Assembly: GCF_027943255.1 (NCBI RefSeq)
Contig: NC_072894.1
Coordinates: 131,493,601 to 131,557,600, forward strand
Reading direction: 5' to 3'
Source of the DNA: Anastrepha obliqua
Taxonomy: Eukaryota; Arthropoda; Insecta; Diptera; Tephritidae
DNA length: 64,000 nucleotides
Shown here: positions 1 to 12,659 of the stretch, one piece after another
Numbering within the stretch: position 1 is the first letter of the stretch
Layout of the letters: each line of letters begins with the position of its first letter
Notes under the pieces: generated by a model
Database searches by the model: none
Told to the model about the DNA's origin: nothing
The model's input: the letters and a program-made list of their open reading frames with translations, nothing else
Translations under genes and position numbers: made by a program

Positions 1-410
1 ACAAAAATTTCCAAAATAAATAAAAATATAATTAAAAAAAATTAAAATTAAAAAAAATATATAAAATTAAAAAATTACATAAAATAATTAAATTAAAGAA
101 TAACTAAGAGAATATTAAAGAAGAAAATTCCAAAAGAATAAAAAATAAAAAAAATTTAAACAAAAAAAATTGCAACAAAGAACCGTAAAAAGTAAAGTTA
201 AAAAAAAAGTTATATAAAAAAAATTTAACTAAAACAAAAACTAAAATGAAAAAAAAAATTAAAACAAAAATATTAAAAGAATGCAGTTTTAAGAAAACTA
301 AAATTAAAAAATATTAAAAACAAAAAAATTTTAAATATAATTTAAAGAAAATGTTACAAAAAATTCAAAATAAAAGAAATATTAAAATAATTTTGAATTT
401 TATTTATTTA
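1..410. repeat. A-rich low-complexity DNA
   Basis: Almost entirely short runs of A broken by single T, C or G bases (AAATTAAAA-type text). There is no open frame and no internal period that I can follow. It may be the decayed A-tail or interior of an old element, but nothing supports a specific assignment. Confidence 0.8.
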
Positions 411-3400
411 TTTAGTCTTATTTGACAATTGTTCACTTAGTGACTGTTGACAATTCTGTGCTTAAACTCTGAGAATTAATGTAACACTAAAACTATTATT
501 TCATAACGTAGAAATGTATCGGATTCAAAATTAACGGCATAATTGGTTTAAGAACAGGTGGCGCAAAATTAGTCATCCAATTTTGTCTTTTCACGTATTT
601 GCTACCAAGGGGACTTAAGCAGTCCGTCAGCACAGACCAGCTAGAAATTTACATGGTATATGTGTTTGTTTAGTAAAGTGGGTTTTGTTTGTCGCTGGGT
701 ATCCTAGAAACTCAACCTCATTATAAAAGTAATATACAAATTATGTCTAGGGTAGATAATTTTTGGTATAGACTAGAAGCCTTTGTTTTGGCAACTGCCG
801 CACGTAAATAAAGTTGTTAATTTTTTTTTTTGTTTTTTTGTTTTGAGAGACATACGCTCGTGGATGGCTGAGTAATCTTGCATTCTGTAACTAACGACCC
901 GCTCTCGCAGACGGCGGCTAATGGAGTTACAATTGAATTGAATAAATTGAATAAATATTTCAATATTTCATGCACAACTTTCTCAATCTTTTAGTTCCTT
1001 GCCTTTCCTTTTTGGTGTTTAATGGAATCCGCAAAACCTTTATACCCATCGAAAGACTTGCAGAAATAAAATTAGAAAAATGTATTTATTTATTTACCTG
1101 CCTTGACCCAACATAATAAGTTCCAAGGAATTGTAGATAAAAAGAAAATAGTGGGCCACTGAATCGTGGATGGTTTCATGCGAAGTTTTAACAAGGCATA
1201 AATTTAATAGAAGAATTGCCCTTATCTTTGGTAGAGCAAACACAATTAGAACCTCAGATATTACAAATGCAAAAAAGAGTTTGAATATCGATAGCATTTA
1301 AAAATGTATACCACCCACCGGCCAGCCAGCTGCGCAGCTCCCAGCAGCTTTTTAAGCGCTTTGATACTACACTAAAGTTTCATAGATTCAATTTTTATTT
1401 TTTTACCAACTCTGGGCCAAATAACTACCTTATACAGATCGCTACTTGAATTCAGTTCAATAAGCCCATTTATGAAAATAATAAACCTTGAAATTAATAA
1501 ACAGATTTGCCATACCTGAACGGAATACTTAACTTTAACGTCATTTTAATCATTTTCTTTTTTGTTTTGTTTTTGAATTAATAATTTCCTGCAATATTTT
1601 TAATTACATTTTTGCATTGTCATTATAATTCACTTATTACACTGGTATGGGTAAAGATTTTATTATCAATTTAAACTTTGCATATTTCTTTCATTCATTC
1701 ACATTTTCGAGCTGTGGTAATAAAAAATTCTATTTCTAAATTCTTTTTGCCTTCGAAGTGATTGTAATTGAATATTCTGGTGGTGGTTGTTGCTATTAAA
1801 AGGAAGTATGGACATTTTTCTCTGTTTTTATAAATATTTAAATGCGAGTTCGTGGATATGTATGTGTGTGTGATACTTTCTGCTCTTGTTCTTCTCTACT
1901 GCCGATAGCTTCGTAATTGCCTTGCAAAATATACATATGTGTGTACGTATACGCGCTTTGGGATTAGGAAATATGTATGAGTATGAGCTCTTGAAGTTAT
2001 TTCAGTTTAATGTTGTTTTCAGTACTTTGTTAAAAAACACGAGTATTAATGTAATTTGTTTTTGCGACTTTAATTTCTGCAAGTAAAAAATTTGAAACAA
2101 TTTTACTATGAGGTTCTTGGGGTACAACAGCCATCTGCAAATTAGCTGAGGGCTTCTGGAAAATTACTCGCAAAGTGGCAAAAAAATATTTACCGAAGCA
2201 AAAAAGCGTCATAAGTCTTGCTAATACCGATTGCACGATGCAATCTATGAGCAGCGTAGGCATAACCAACAGGCCCAGGATGCAACTCTAGCTCGACGCC
2301 GTTGCTTAAGCTGACATTTTACTAATGTAATTTGATTGGGATTGAGAATAGAAAAGTTAAACAGCCCATCTCCAGGTCGAATTTTTAGGTGCATTAACCT
2401 ATTAAGGGTTTTGGGACATTTAAGTCGCATCTCTAAAATAACACTATTTTACACCCAAAAAAGGGCAAGAACAAGAGCTGCCAATTCCCAAATCCACGTA
2501 TTTCCTCCTGTCATGCAATTTTCAAGATATCGCCAAATAACGGCAGATCAAAAAAATTCTTTAAAGGTAGATCCAAATTTCTGCAACCAAAATTGCTTAA
2601 AGGTTAACGCGGCAATCAGAAAGAAGAAGAGACCAGAGAAATTTTAATAACTGGCTAATTATTTTTTTAACTTAAGAAATGTCTTTAAAAATTTTTAATT
2701 TTATCAAAATTTCTGCAGAAACGAAATGTGGAAAATTTTATTTTATTTTTGATTTTGCACATCATTTGTGCGAATTTTTCAGATAATAGAAATTTTTAGA
2801 ATCTCTCTTTTTCCTTAATCCAAAAGCGCTATTTGACGACATCTCGAAAAATACATGTCTGGTTATGGAAATTTGAGCTCAGTGACCAATTTTACATAAG
2901 AATTGGAAGGTCCGGTTCTGGAGAAAAAAAAAACAATGCCTATTACTTTTTATTATTTGCCTTCTCTTATATTTTTGTAAAAGCATTAAAAAATGGGTTT
3001 TACTATTTAATGGAAAGTCTCATGAGAATGAAGCAGTGGCAAAAAAAAATTTCATTTGATATGCGTAATGATTTTTTTCTTTGGAGGTCTGCACTCAAAT
3101 GGTGAAACTCAAAATTGCTGATCAAATGTGATGAAATGTTTGCATATTCACATGAAACTTTGGAGACAATTTTGAAAATTTATTATCGATATACCTACTA
3201 CGTTATATCTACGTAAAATAAAAAAGGTTTACCCTACACAATTAAGTAGTTTTTATTTTGCTACGGAATCTTCCAACGAAATTTGTGTTGTCAGGGTTAT
3301 GCCATGCCATGACATGGTTTCTTCGCATACTCTACATTTTTATTAAAATCACATAAATTTTAAAAACCCAAAAAACTTCTCTTGCCAGACAGCGGGAGCC

Positions 3401-5402
3401 TCGTACCGCCTAACAAAGGCATTGCAAACGTGAGTGACCGCCTATGGGAGCTTTTACTGTATAAAACTTAGTCAATACCTCTCTAGAAAAGTGAAAACTC
3501 CGTGTAAAAAACATTAAGGGACTCTTAAAGAACATTCCTTATATCAAATTTTCTTACGATATCCCGAAAATCTCCAAAAATATACTCATTTTTCTATTAC
3601 ATTTTATTTAAATTTTCATAAAAAATAGCGATGAAAGAAACTCCAATTTAACAATTAATAAATGCACTCAATATTACTATAGCAAGAAATTTGTACAGAG
3701 ATTTTTGCTGAAAAGTGTGGACCCGGCTTATGCGTAGATATTTGCTTTAAATTGATGAATTTATTTGGCCTCAGTGTAGCCCCACTGGCGCCTACTAAAA
3801 GTGTTGGGCGAGTGCATTGAAATTTCTCAAAGCACTGCGAATGTGCAGATGTCGAAGCTGTCCCAGTCATTTACATTTCCATTCGCAAAAACAAAAACGT
3901 CTCGTCATTTCAAAAGATTTTAGAATTTCTCTCAGTGCATCCATGTGTAGGTTATTGCTGCCATGGTTGCGGTTCTGCTGTGCTGCGCTGCGCGTCTTAT
4001 AAGGCGCGTAAGTGTGTCAAATCAACATATTAAATGAGCCACGATATAAATATAAACAACAATAGACTGCTTTTGTTTGTTATTATTTTATTTTCATTTT
4101 GCGTGGCTTCTGTAATTGTTGTGTTAATTTTTATGCTGTTTACTGCGTTTTTTATTTTTCTCATTTTTGCATTTGTGTTCATATGCCTGTCAATGGATTT
4201 GCACAAATCAACAAAGCACATGCCACCATTCACATATCTACGTATGTATGTATGTATATGCATACCACAAAGAAAGTGCCTTGTAGGGAAGTGCAAAACT
4301 GGTCAACTGTGCTTCTATCAAACATAAAACAATAACTGGTATTAGATGGTATTTGAAACTCGAAATGTTATTGTAATAGGTGTTTTTCAATGATTCGAAA
4401 CTAGCATCTTCGCTCTTTAACAGCAGTATTCGCAAAAGGGCGTACAGTATTTCCACCAAAAAAATCACGAATTTTGCGATATGTTATTCTTAAAGCTCGA
4501 CCATTTTCATAATAATTATCTACTGTTGCTCTAGCGTGTGAGATTAAATACCTATCTGACATCTAGGCACCACTTTTGAAAGAACCTTTATATCTCCGCA
4601 CTTTTCTTCCGTTGTTCTTGAAATTCTGACCCAGTATTTAGCAAGTTTTAGGCTTTAGAAGAAAGCGAAAAATCAAAGAGTTAGGTTTTAAAAATACATC
4701 CACAAAATTCGTCTGAAGCTTCCTTTGTTTCAAGTCTCTGAATAGATTACCTCAGTTTAAGTCATATACCTCCGTAAGTTTTGCTCTAATCAAATATTGT
4801 AAATTCACTAACTTGCTTATTATTTTATATATTGTAAAATAATTTTTCTATAAAATTGTGTAGATTATTTTACGTGTTCTAAATTAGAAACATGAAAGAA
4901 ACTTGTATTTTTATCTGCTGACGAGTTTTCACTAATTTTTTTTATTTTTTATTACATTAATTTTTTTTCTTTTCTGAAATACAATATGTATTTATTTAAG
5001 AAAACAGTTAAAAAATTGCCAAAATTGAGAAAAACATTTTTCAGGCATAATTGAAGGTACCCACTACCCCTGTCAATCTACATTTTAGCCAGCATAGTCA
5101 GCTGAAGGTACAGATGTGGCCATATATTTCCGCTTCGGCCTCGGATTCAGATTCCACTACTTGCCGCCTGAATGTGAATGAATATGTAACGCTAGTAGAC
5201 CTGAATCACAGATTTCCTTCAATAGTTCAAATAATTCCCGCAGGGTTCATACAAATCTACATATATACACACATATACATAAATATGCATAGCTAAGTAC
5301 GAGCACACAATTAAAATGATATTGAAATTCAAAACAACAGCGAAAACAAATTCGGATCAAGTTTTTAAAATTCAATTCAATTCACTACACTTCGTGATGA
5401 GT
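411..5402. other. AT-rich non-coding stretch, no gene recognised
   Basis: Only short open frames occur here and none carries a domain I recognise. The stretch around 4034-4335 reads as a run of hydrophobic residues on both strands, which is what AT-rich DNA gives by chance. TATG and TGTG microsatellite text is scattered through it (near 1920-1950, 4240-4262 and 5260-5290). No TIR or target duplication was found. Confidence 0.6.
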
Positions 5403-5426
5403 TCAGTTGAGTTGAGTTGAGTTGAG
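5403..5426. repeat. (GAGTT)n microsatellite
   Basis: About four consecutive GAGTT units followed by a diverged unit. A simple tandem repeat in otherwise unique AT-rich DNA. Confidence 0.85.
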
Positions 5427-6121
5427 CTGTGAAGCGTTGAATGGGGCGGACCTCTAATCAGCTCGCTTTTATGGGCAAAACGAAGAAAACAAGTAATGGA
5501 ATGATAAAAAAATTGACGTGCATGTGCACAAATTTGGCATTAAAAGCATTTAATAAAATTATTATTTTTTTAATTTTATGGTTGCTGTAGTTTTTTTCTT
5601 CATTTTGTTGTTTTTTTGTTTTGATTTTTGCTATTGGTACTTTGACTCTTCAGGCTTTTAAGAAATTTTTATCACACATTTGCTTTGAGTGTTTATATTC
5701 ATTTAATTTCTTTGCTCTCAAGAGGAAATCTTCATTCCAATAAATTTAGAGGATCTTCACTTTAGAGGAGCATTTTTATAATTTTTGTTTTGAGAAACTC
5801 ACATTTAAAGAATTTAAACGATAAGTCTTAGCCACATTTCTCTTTTATTGCCTGCATCCATGCACAGCAAAGGTTTTTCTATACGTCTATAGTGGCGACT
5901 TGGCTTTAAGCCGAAATGTGTGGAAACCAAGACGGCTCTTCTTACTCCTTCTTTCCTTCTCCACCCTTCTTCGACAGCTGCTTTTATTTTTGAGCAAACA
6001 AATTTAGTAGACTACCCACAAACGACTTTTGTGAAGAAATACTCGTACACCGAAAAATTTAGAAAGAATAGAATACTCCTTACATTGCGTAGCTTAAAGC
6101 CCCATCGGGACTCGAACTTAC
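5427..6121. other. Non-coding stretch, nothing recognised
   Basis: AT-rich sequence with T-runs. The frame at 5920-6138 on the plus strand shows no known domain. A box B-like string (GTTCGAGTCCC on the minus strand, near 6109-6119) lies at the edge of the mariner relic. No box A partner was found, so it is not called as a tRNA or SINE. Confidence 0.5.
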
Positions 6122-6511
6122 TTAATTGTTTGGGGTAAACTTTTGTTTACATCTTACACACTTTGTCCAACGCTGTTCTGATTTGCTGATCCATTCCGAA
6201 TAATATGATTCGTCCATGTCTGAAAAATTCGTTTCTGCATTCACCTGCTCATTTAAATAAAATCTTATTTCTTCAAATTGGGCAAAAAATAATTTTCGGA
6301 GGGATCTAAAGGAGCCACGTCTGCAAAGTAGGGGGTGATCTGAAACGAGGTCAAACCCTATTTCCATTAATTTTGTGAACACAACTGCTGAGGCGTGAGC
6401 TGGTGCCTTGTCGTGATGGAAAAGGAAAATCACTCGACTTCCTCGATTCAAACAAATGCCAAACACAAATAAATTGATCGATCTGGCTGCAATTTGCTGT
6501 GGTTCTTCCAA
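6122..6511 (-). pseudogene. Relic mariner transposase, C-terminal half
   Basis: A cut-and-paste transposase of the mariner family would catalyse excision and insertion at TA sites. The minus-strand frame shows the HHDKAPAH block, which holds the second catalytic aspartate. It ends with a typical mariner tail (DESYYSEW, then QRWTKCV). Between these blocks the frame slips: the third-aspartate block (PYFADVAPLD, then YFLPNLKK) is readable only in another frame. The N-terminal helix-turn-helix half and the TIRs are missing. The same family recurs on the plus strand at 36150-36560, with almost the same words around LCVFGI(C/R)LNRGS. A dead, old copy; family confidence is high, subfamily uncertain. 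Confidence 0.8.
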
Positions 6512-6570
6512 GAGATGCTTTTAACTAAAAACAACCTCGACACACGTCAGTTGTGCCATCTCTATGACTT

Positions 6571-7015
6571 TTCAAGCAGTATTTGTACAAATACAATCAC
6601 ACAGACTCCCCATTTTGCCTATACGGCCAAGAAAAACATGAAATGCCTGAGCATGCCCTGTTGGAGTGCTCTAGATTTGATGGGGAACGAAGCATGTGGC
6701 GCTCGAATATCGGCGAGCGCATGACAGCTGCTAGCCTCTTACAATAGATGTTCGAATCTGAAGAAACGTGGAACTATGGTTGTAACGTAGCCTCAACAAT
6801 TATGCAAATGAGTGAATAAACACATCCTGCCTCCTCGAAGGAATATCTTAACTGGTAATACCGAGGGGAAAAGCTGAACAACGAGCCGATGGGGTGGTTT
6901 AGTCCGCAGACATTAGGAAACTCAGTTCAAAATAGCCGGGGAATATCGTATGTGAATCGGGCATATGTACGTATGAGTCGGCTCATGCGTATCTTTAGAA
7001 GATTCCACCTCCAAG
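6571..7015 (+). mobile_element. Non-LTR retrotransposon 3' end (R1-like C-terminus)
   Basis: From 6571 the frame reads FKQYLYKYNHTDSPFC, then EHALLECSRFDGER. This is the cysteine/histidine motif (CxxC-H-C type) that follows reverse transcriptase in R1-like elements, although the first cysteines are altered. After a TAG the frame resumes as MFESEETWN and VASTIMQ, which also fits the C-terminus of such elements. Downstream text to about 7015 looks like the remaining C-terminal or 3' untranslated part. The reverse transcriptase itself is absent, so this is a 5'-truncated, decayed copy. It lies head-on against the mariner relic at 6122-6511. The R1-like assignment is inferred from motif order only. 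Confidence 0.6.
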
Positions 7016-8180
7016 GTTCGCATACCAAAAAAAACAAATCTCTCTGACTTTACATGAATTTTCCAAAATACACACAAATTTAATTTTTTACCATAAGTCT
7101 CAGGGCTTTAGTTGCGCGTTTCGAAGCAAAAAGCACACCATGCTCAGCCGCTTTGCTATAACTTCAAGCAAACAGTTTTCTTCAAAACACTACAGCCGTG
7201 TGGAAGTGTGTAATATATGAAGAAGTCACAGACAGATGCTTCTGAACGCCAGCTAAGGAGTTCGCAATCACACAGTTCGATATTGGTTCACTTCTTGCAG
7301 CCAAGTGCATAGCTGAGCTCATATCTGAGATGAAAACAAACACAAAATAGAATTATTAAAGTCCTCTGCATTGTACTTCGTTCATTTGATTGTAACTTGG
7401 AAACAGATAGTTTCATAGATTGCATCAGATAACGAACTCTTACGATACATGCATTTTTGCCAATCACATTCGTCCGCACTCTCAATTAACTGCTACGCAT
7501 TTCAAGCCTTCATTTACCTATTCGAATGCATTTGGAATTAATGAAACTCTAAAGAGTTTTCTGATTTTTTCCGCCTCATTCGTTCATACAATTCGTTATG
7601 CGTCTCACCTCTTTTATTGTTATTTTTCCACTGCTTCGGTTCTATTTATGAGTACTTACGCATGACCCATTGTCAATTGAATCATTATGGATCACGTAGA
7701 AATAGAGGCAGATCAATGTTAAGACGCATCAGCACGTCACATTCAAATCACCGTCACACTCATCCATCATAGTTGATTAAATTTACAGCAGTAAACGAGA
7801 TTGTAAGGACAAAGCAAAGCGAGAATGTAAAGGGATGAAACTACCCGCTTATATTCCACACTTGTCTCACGGATTTATGTGAATGAAAGAAAAGAGTTTT
7901 CAAAAATATTTTGCGTTTCATTAGGCTTTGTTATATCGCACATGTACGTGTGCATGTATGGATGCATGCACTAGTTTCCCAATTTGGAACATGAATGAGT
8001 GAAAAGTAAGCAATAGAAGGGGGATGGCTGAGAATAGCAAGAGACCGAAATTAAAACCTGATCAGTCACTTCACAAGTTTCAAGCAACCTAACAAAATTT
8101 TACACAAACTACATATGTACATATGTATGTAGAAACAATTTTTAATTATATTTTTTTATAATAGGGATTCGAATTTAACG
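7016..8180. other. Non-coding stretch, nothing recognised
   Basis: No frame with a known domain. Contains a CATGTA/ACATATGTA-type microsatellite tract near 7940-7965 and 8112-8130. The segment just before 8181 may include the left flank of the mariner that follows, but I could not identify its left TIR. Confidence 0.5.
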
Positions 8181-8829
8181 ATGGAAATTCAAGTTGAACA
8201 AAGAATTTGTTTGAAATTTTTTTATTCCAACAAAATTTCGGCTTCAGACGCCTTAAAAATGTTGCAGACAACCTATGGGGACTCTGCTCTATCGCGTGCA
8301 CGTGTTTTCCAGTGGTACAAATCGTTCTAAGAGGGCCGTATATCAACCCAAAAAACCACGGCAAAGTCGCTCAAAAATTAAAGTTATGCTGACTGTTTTT
8401 TTCGATTACGAAGGTGTGGTGCACTCGGAGTTCCTTCCGCAAGGCCGATCGGTTAACGCTGAATATTATTTGGACGTTTTAAAGCGTTTGCGCGAGAACA
8501 TTCGTCTTAAAAGGAAGGAATTGTGGGACAACAAGTCATGGTTCTTGCATCACGATAATGCACCAGCTCACACATCACGTCTTGTTCGCGATTATTTGAA
8601 CAAAAATAATGTTAATATCGTTCCGCAAGCACCGTATTCGCCTGATATGGCCTCATGTGACTTTTTCCTGTTTCCCAAGCTCAAGTTGCCGCTCCGTGGA
8701 AAACATTTTGAGACAATTGAAGTCAAAAAAGAGAATTCGAAGAACACACTCGAGCTTGACTTGTTTACAGTAGCACAGAAAACAAACTATGTGACATATC
8801 ACGCTGAAATTTACCATGTAAGCTTATAA
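8181..8829 (+). pseudogene. Mariner (DD34D) transposase with large internal deletion
   Basis: The ATG at 8181 opens an N-terminal helix-turn-helix segment (MEIQVEQRICLKF to RVFQWYKSF) that is ended by a TAA at 8328. A few codons later the sequence jumps, in another frame, to the catalytic domain (KKPRQSRSKIKVMLTVFFDY). This contains the HHDNAPAH block and YSPDMASCDFF. I count 34 residues between the second and third catalytic aspartates, the mariner spacing. Roughly 150 codons between the two parts are missing, including the first catalytic aspartate and the WVPHEL-type linker. A normal mariner transposase is about 345 residues. No clear TIR was found at either end, so only the coding remnant is delimited. 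Confidence 0.85.
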
Positions 8830-8921
8830 CAGTCCTACCAAAAAACAAAAAATTTATTTTTGCCATATGTCATCCGCGGACCGTTTTATTGATAACGTCT
8901 CGTTCATATTTGAGCAGAAGG

Positions 8922-9013
8922 TATATAATTGGCGCGTCCACCCTTTTTGGGTATTGGCAGAGCTCCTCCTCCTATTTGTGGTGTGGGTCTTGATGTTGTT
9001 CCACAAATGGGAT
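8922..9013 (-). mobile_element. SINE 3' tail fragment (tRNA-derived SINE family)
   Basis: On the minus strand this reads from a WWGTGGAACAACATC-like block through a pyrimidine-poor GGAGGAGGAGCTC block to GGCGCCAATTATAT. It matches the 3' part of the full copy at 59949-60264 and the piece at 27382-27471. The tRNA-like head is absent. It starts about 90 bp after the mariner remnant. Confidence 0.75.
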
Positions 9014-9653
9014 TAGTTTTTATAAATTTATTATCGACCGGGACTAAATTGAGCACTTCCTTACAACCTTTCAGTTATCTTAGCTTTAGTCGTGTAAGCG
9101 ATCGAACTGTTAGGAATGACGTGCAGAATCACTTCGACGCAGTGTGCGCAAGTACACGTTGAGTTCGGTTTTACACTTTAGAAACTCAAAAACTGTTGAG
9201 TTATTCAAAAATCTATAAAAGAAAAAATATAATTGCGTGCCTTAAAAATTTGTTTGGAAAAAGTTGAATAATAAATTTGAAAGTACATCACCGTAATTTC
9301 ACATAATGACATCAGCTTGGGGCTAGCCTCCCTTTTCCCATTTGCATTTATAATTCACTAATAATGACTTCAGAGTTTACACCTCACATTTGACACAAAT
9401 TAAAAATTAAAATACCTATGACATGACGAAATTTTTAGTTAGCCCACTGGCAACGGTTTTGGAGCTATCGTTTAGATGTAATTAACTTCAATTAGAGGTG
9501 GCAGCGTATAGCTGGTACTTAGAACTCGACTGCTAGTGCGGTTATTACTAAATAAATAATCCAAACAGTCACTTTTATCAACAAATAAATAAGAAAACTG
9601 GTTAGGAAACAGTGTTGTTAGGTTGCTTACTACCGTTACCATATAGTGCATAC
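9014..9653. other. Non-coding stretch, nothing recognised
   Basis: AT-rich text without a domain-bearing frame or a repeat that I can match elsewhere in the window. A string close to a hAT-type terminus (CAGTGTTGTTAGG) occurs at 9610, 44 bp before the MITE candidate that starts at 9654. Confidence 0.5.
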
Positions 9654-9951
9654 CAGTGTTATCAGATTAAAAAAAAATTATAAATTTCCAACAAAAAAAC
9701 TGTTTTTCGAATAAAGAAATTATACCTTCAGAAAGTAGAGATTTTTTAGAAATTTTATTTTTTTCTTTTATTTAAATTAATTTGGTGTTTACTGTTGCAA
9801 TAAAAATTTTTTAAATCAAGTTATTTTAATTCAATACTTCAAGTATGAAATTTTCTGAAACTATAATTTGTACTAGACGTAATTTATAAAAATTGTAAGT
9901 TGGTCTAAAAATCTGTAATTTACCGTTAAAAGTGTAAATCTGGTAACACTA
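9654..9951. mobile_element. hAT-like MITE candidate
   Basis: The left end reads CAGTGTTATCAGATT. The right end, read on the opposite strand, is TAGTGTTACCAGATT. These 15-bp ends agree at 13 positions and resemble the CAGTG-type termini known for hAT elements. The interior is AT-rich and non-coding, and the length is 298 bp. I did not find a convincing 8-bp target duplication (GTGCATAC on the left against GCAAAGTT on the right), so the copy is old or the call is wrong. Confidence 0.45.
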
Positions 9952-11184
9952 GCAAAGTTTTTGATTTTTAAAGCACCCAAAATTATCTCAATAATTTAGG
10001 TAAATGACTTTGGAGCATTCGAATTATATATTCCGCCTCAGCTGACAGCGCAGCAGGATGTAACATATTTTTCCACTCCCGCACTGTCTAACCCTGTATT
10101 TATAAATATATAAATAAGTATATGTTATGTATAGCACTAATTTTAAGGCAGCCACCTTACACAACCCAGCACCATTACGGCCCCTTTGTTGTGCTGTCAG
10201 TAATTAACATATAAATTGGCACTTTGTACGCCTTTCCATTGCCCAAAATTAACATTTTTTAGCCATTAAGTAGCGTTAGTGAGCCCTTAAATTTGTAATA
10301 ATCTACAATTAAGCCTCTGAAAAAGTAAAAACCCTCAATTTTCGGAATAGTTGAATATTAAAATCTATGTTTTGTATGATTGTATATGTGTGTGTGTGCT
10401 TAGGATTTTCATAAAATAATTAGCCCCTACCTAATGTACATTTAAGTCACATAATTACAAACTGATATACTCGTAGATACATGGGCGTACACATACAAAT
10501 CCACACACTAAGGCATATTAAGTGAGGAAGGCTTTTTAATTTTCAAAATTATTATTTAGCTTGGCTTAGTGCAAAACTTGAAGGAGTCGTATTATTTATG
10601 TGGGGTAGGTATGCATTTATTTTAATTTTTTAGAATTTTTTTATTTTTTGTATACTTTTTTTAGTTTTCATGTTTTCTTAACATTTTATAATGCTTTCTT
10701 TAATTTTTTTTCTTTGTTTTATTTCCCATGGATTAGAAGTTGCATAAGTTCTTATAGCTCCTGATAGATGGGTTGCTTGGCGATGCTAGACCAACTTCAC
10801 CGTGGAGCTTCGCTATTTTGGCTTGAAATGTCAGCTGTACTTATTCCAACAAGTTGATTCTTGATGATATTTATTTATTTCAATTTTGTTTAAAACCTAA
10901 CTAAACATAAAAGTAAAAAAATCCATTGTGAATATTATTTATGTATAGGAGGCTTTTAATTTAATTCAAATTCGTCCATTGTGACGCTATAGAGGCTGAC
11001 GTTAGTCTACCGTAAATAAAAACGATGGTTCGCGGTTAATGAAATAAACTGGTCGTGTGTTTTAAAAAGATTTTGGGGCATTACATACAAAACAAACGGG
11101 ACCCCAGACACAGAGAGAGCATCCATTAAACAGAGCTCAGCCCGTCTGCTATTAGTCTATTAGCCACATACTGGGCGACCAGAA
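9952..11184. other. Non-coding stretch, nothing recognised
   Basis: AT-rich with short TG microsatellite text near 10385-10398. No open frame with a known domain, no TIR pair and no match to the other repeats in the window. Confidence 0.5.
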
Positions 11185-11450
11185 AGTTCTGTCTTAGGCT
11201 CGCTGAAATACTCACTAAGCCCTCTTGACCATATGGGTTGTGTTGAGTACAATCACTGGGCACTGCCTTTAGATGATTGTGATGCACGGCAAGTGAAAGG
11301 GCTTCCCATTTTTGTCGCAGCTACAGAGATTAAGAACAGGTGGTGAGCTCCGAATTCGTCCCTCTCCAGACATCACAATGGGTCGTTTGGCTTAAGGGGT
11401 ATTGTTGCACTCTCTGAGAAACGGCAGCTCCGTAACTTAACCTGACAGAG
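11185..11450 (+). mobile_element. Decayed non-LTR retroelement 3' end
   Basis: Two short words survive in different frames. STITGHCL near 11250-11275 corresponds to the AVITGH(C/W) block that precedes the terminal cysteine motif of RNase H-type elements. HFCRSYRD near 11305-11330 corresponds to the FCRSC motif. The stretch ends at 11431-11448 with AACTTAACCT, close to the AACCTAACC tail seen on other copies here. No continuous frame remains. The call rests on motif order and the tail, so it is moderate at best. Confidence 0.45.
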
Positions 11451-12659
11451 TTCTGCAAGCCTATATTCAGCGGAAATGGCTTTATTAGACTTCTTTTTTC
11501 TTTACAAAATATAATTTACTACCTCGAGGCACGCAAGTTCGTTGCGAAAAATGCATTTGAAAAAAATTTTGATGATTGGATTCTTCCTCGACAATCATGT
11601 TTACGTATATAAATATTTGGAAGAGCTTTATTAGACTTTACTTTGAAGGCAATTTAAAAAATAAGAATGAATAATACATTTTTTTACCCGGTACTTTTTT
11701 GACAGAGGGTACAAACTTCCATTGTTTGTGTTTGTCAAAAATTCGAATTACCTTAGAAATCTTAAATTAATAGTCAAAAAATAAAAAAAATGTTTTTCTT
11801 GTCATCATTGCCATAAAAGAGTTAAAAAATTAAAACAAAGTTCAAAAATTACTTAAAAGTCATGCTATGCATCAGAATGTACTCGTTGTTCCGTGTTCGC
11901 GCATGTGTTTGGGTAAATATTTACATATTTAGATAAATGCTCGTACCTATACTAAAATAATACCTTGTGGCATAAGTTAACAAGTGTGTCCAATTGCTTG
12001 AGGGCAGGTTACCAAAAAAGGCACACGACCAAATACCAATTGGAGTAGCACAGGTTGGGCTGTGCCAACAGGCGCCTTATATGGCGGAACATACAGCCTT
12101 CGTCAAAATTTTAGCAGCACTCACATAAATATTTTTAAAAAGTTTTACTAAGGTAACAATTCTTTGTTGTATTGCTAGTTCTGCTGACACTGTGCCCAAC
12201 TGCGCTAGGCTCACAAATGGCTCGTTCACATCTGAATATTCCGGAAGCTGCAGGCAGAAAAGGTAGAGCATCTAAATAGTGGATTCAGCATGGTTTTTTT
12301 TCAAATATTTCTTTGATTTTAACTTCTACCCTATGAAATTCTGAATTCTCATTGTTCTGGGTTTTTCTTCTTTTTGTTCTGTCCATAATGAAATAATTAT
12401 ATTGCATTGCGATAAATGACAATACCACCAGGTTTACTAGCAAGCGCTTACAATTTATTTATTTTCTATTAGATTTAGATAATTCTTTAATAAAAATACT
12501 GCTTCTTCATTCTGCTATAAAACCCCTTTAAATCCACGCTTCGAATTTGTGCAAGTTAAGAAATGAATTCAACAAATTTCCATCAAAATTTTAAACTTTT
12601 CATCAGAGTTCTCAGACAAATTGCCAATATGCACTTATATGGCACAAGAAATTGAGCTG
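11451..12659. other. Non-coding stretch, nothing recognised
   Basis: AT-rich. The minus-strand frame at 12077-12271 has no domain I recognise. The stretch ends directly at the head of a plus-strand SINE copy. Confidence 0.5.

Noticed and set aside
4034..4335. Overlapping hydrophobic frames that look like a membrane protein
   Set aside because: Long frames exist on both strands over the same T-rich DNA, the composition is low-complexity, and no start context, domain or exon partner is visible.
6105..6121. Box B-like GTTCGAGTCCC on the minus strand, considered as a tRNA gene or SINE head
   Set aside because: No box A at a plausible distance, no acceptor stem or cloverleaf, and it overlaps the end of the mariner relic.
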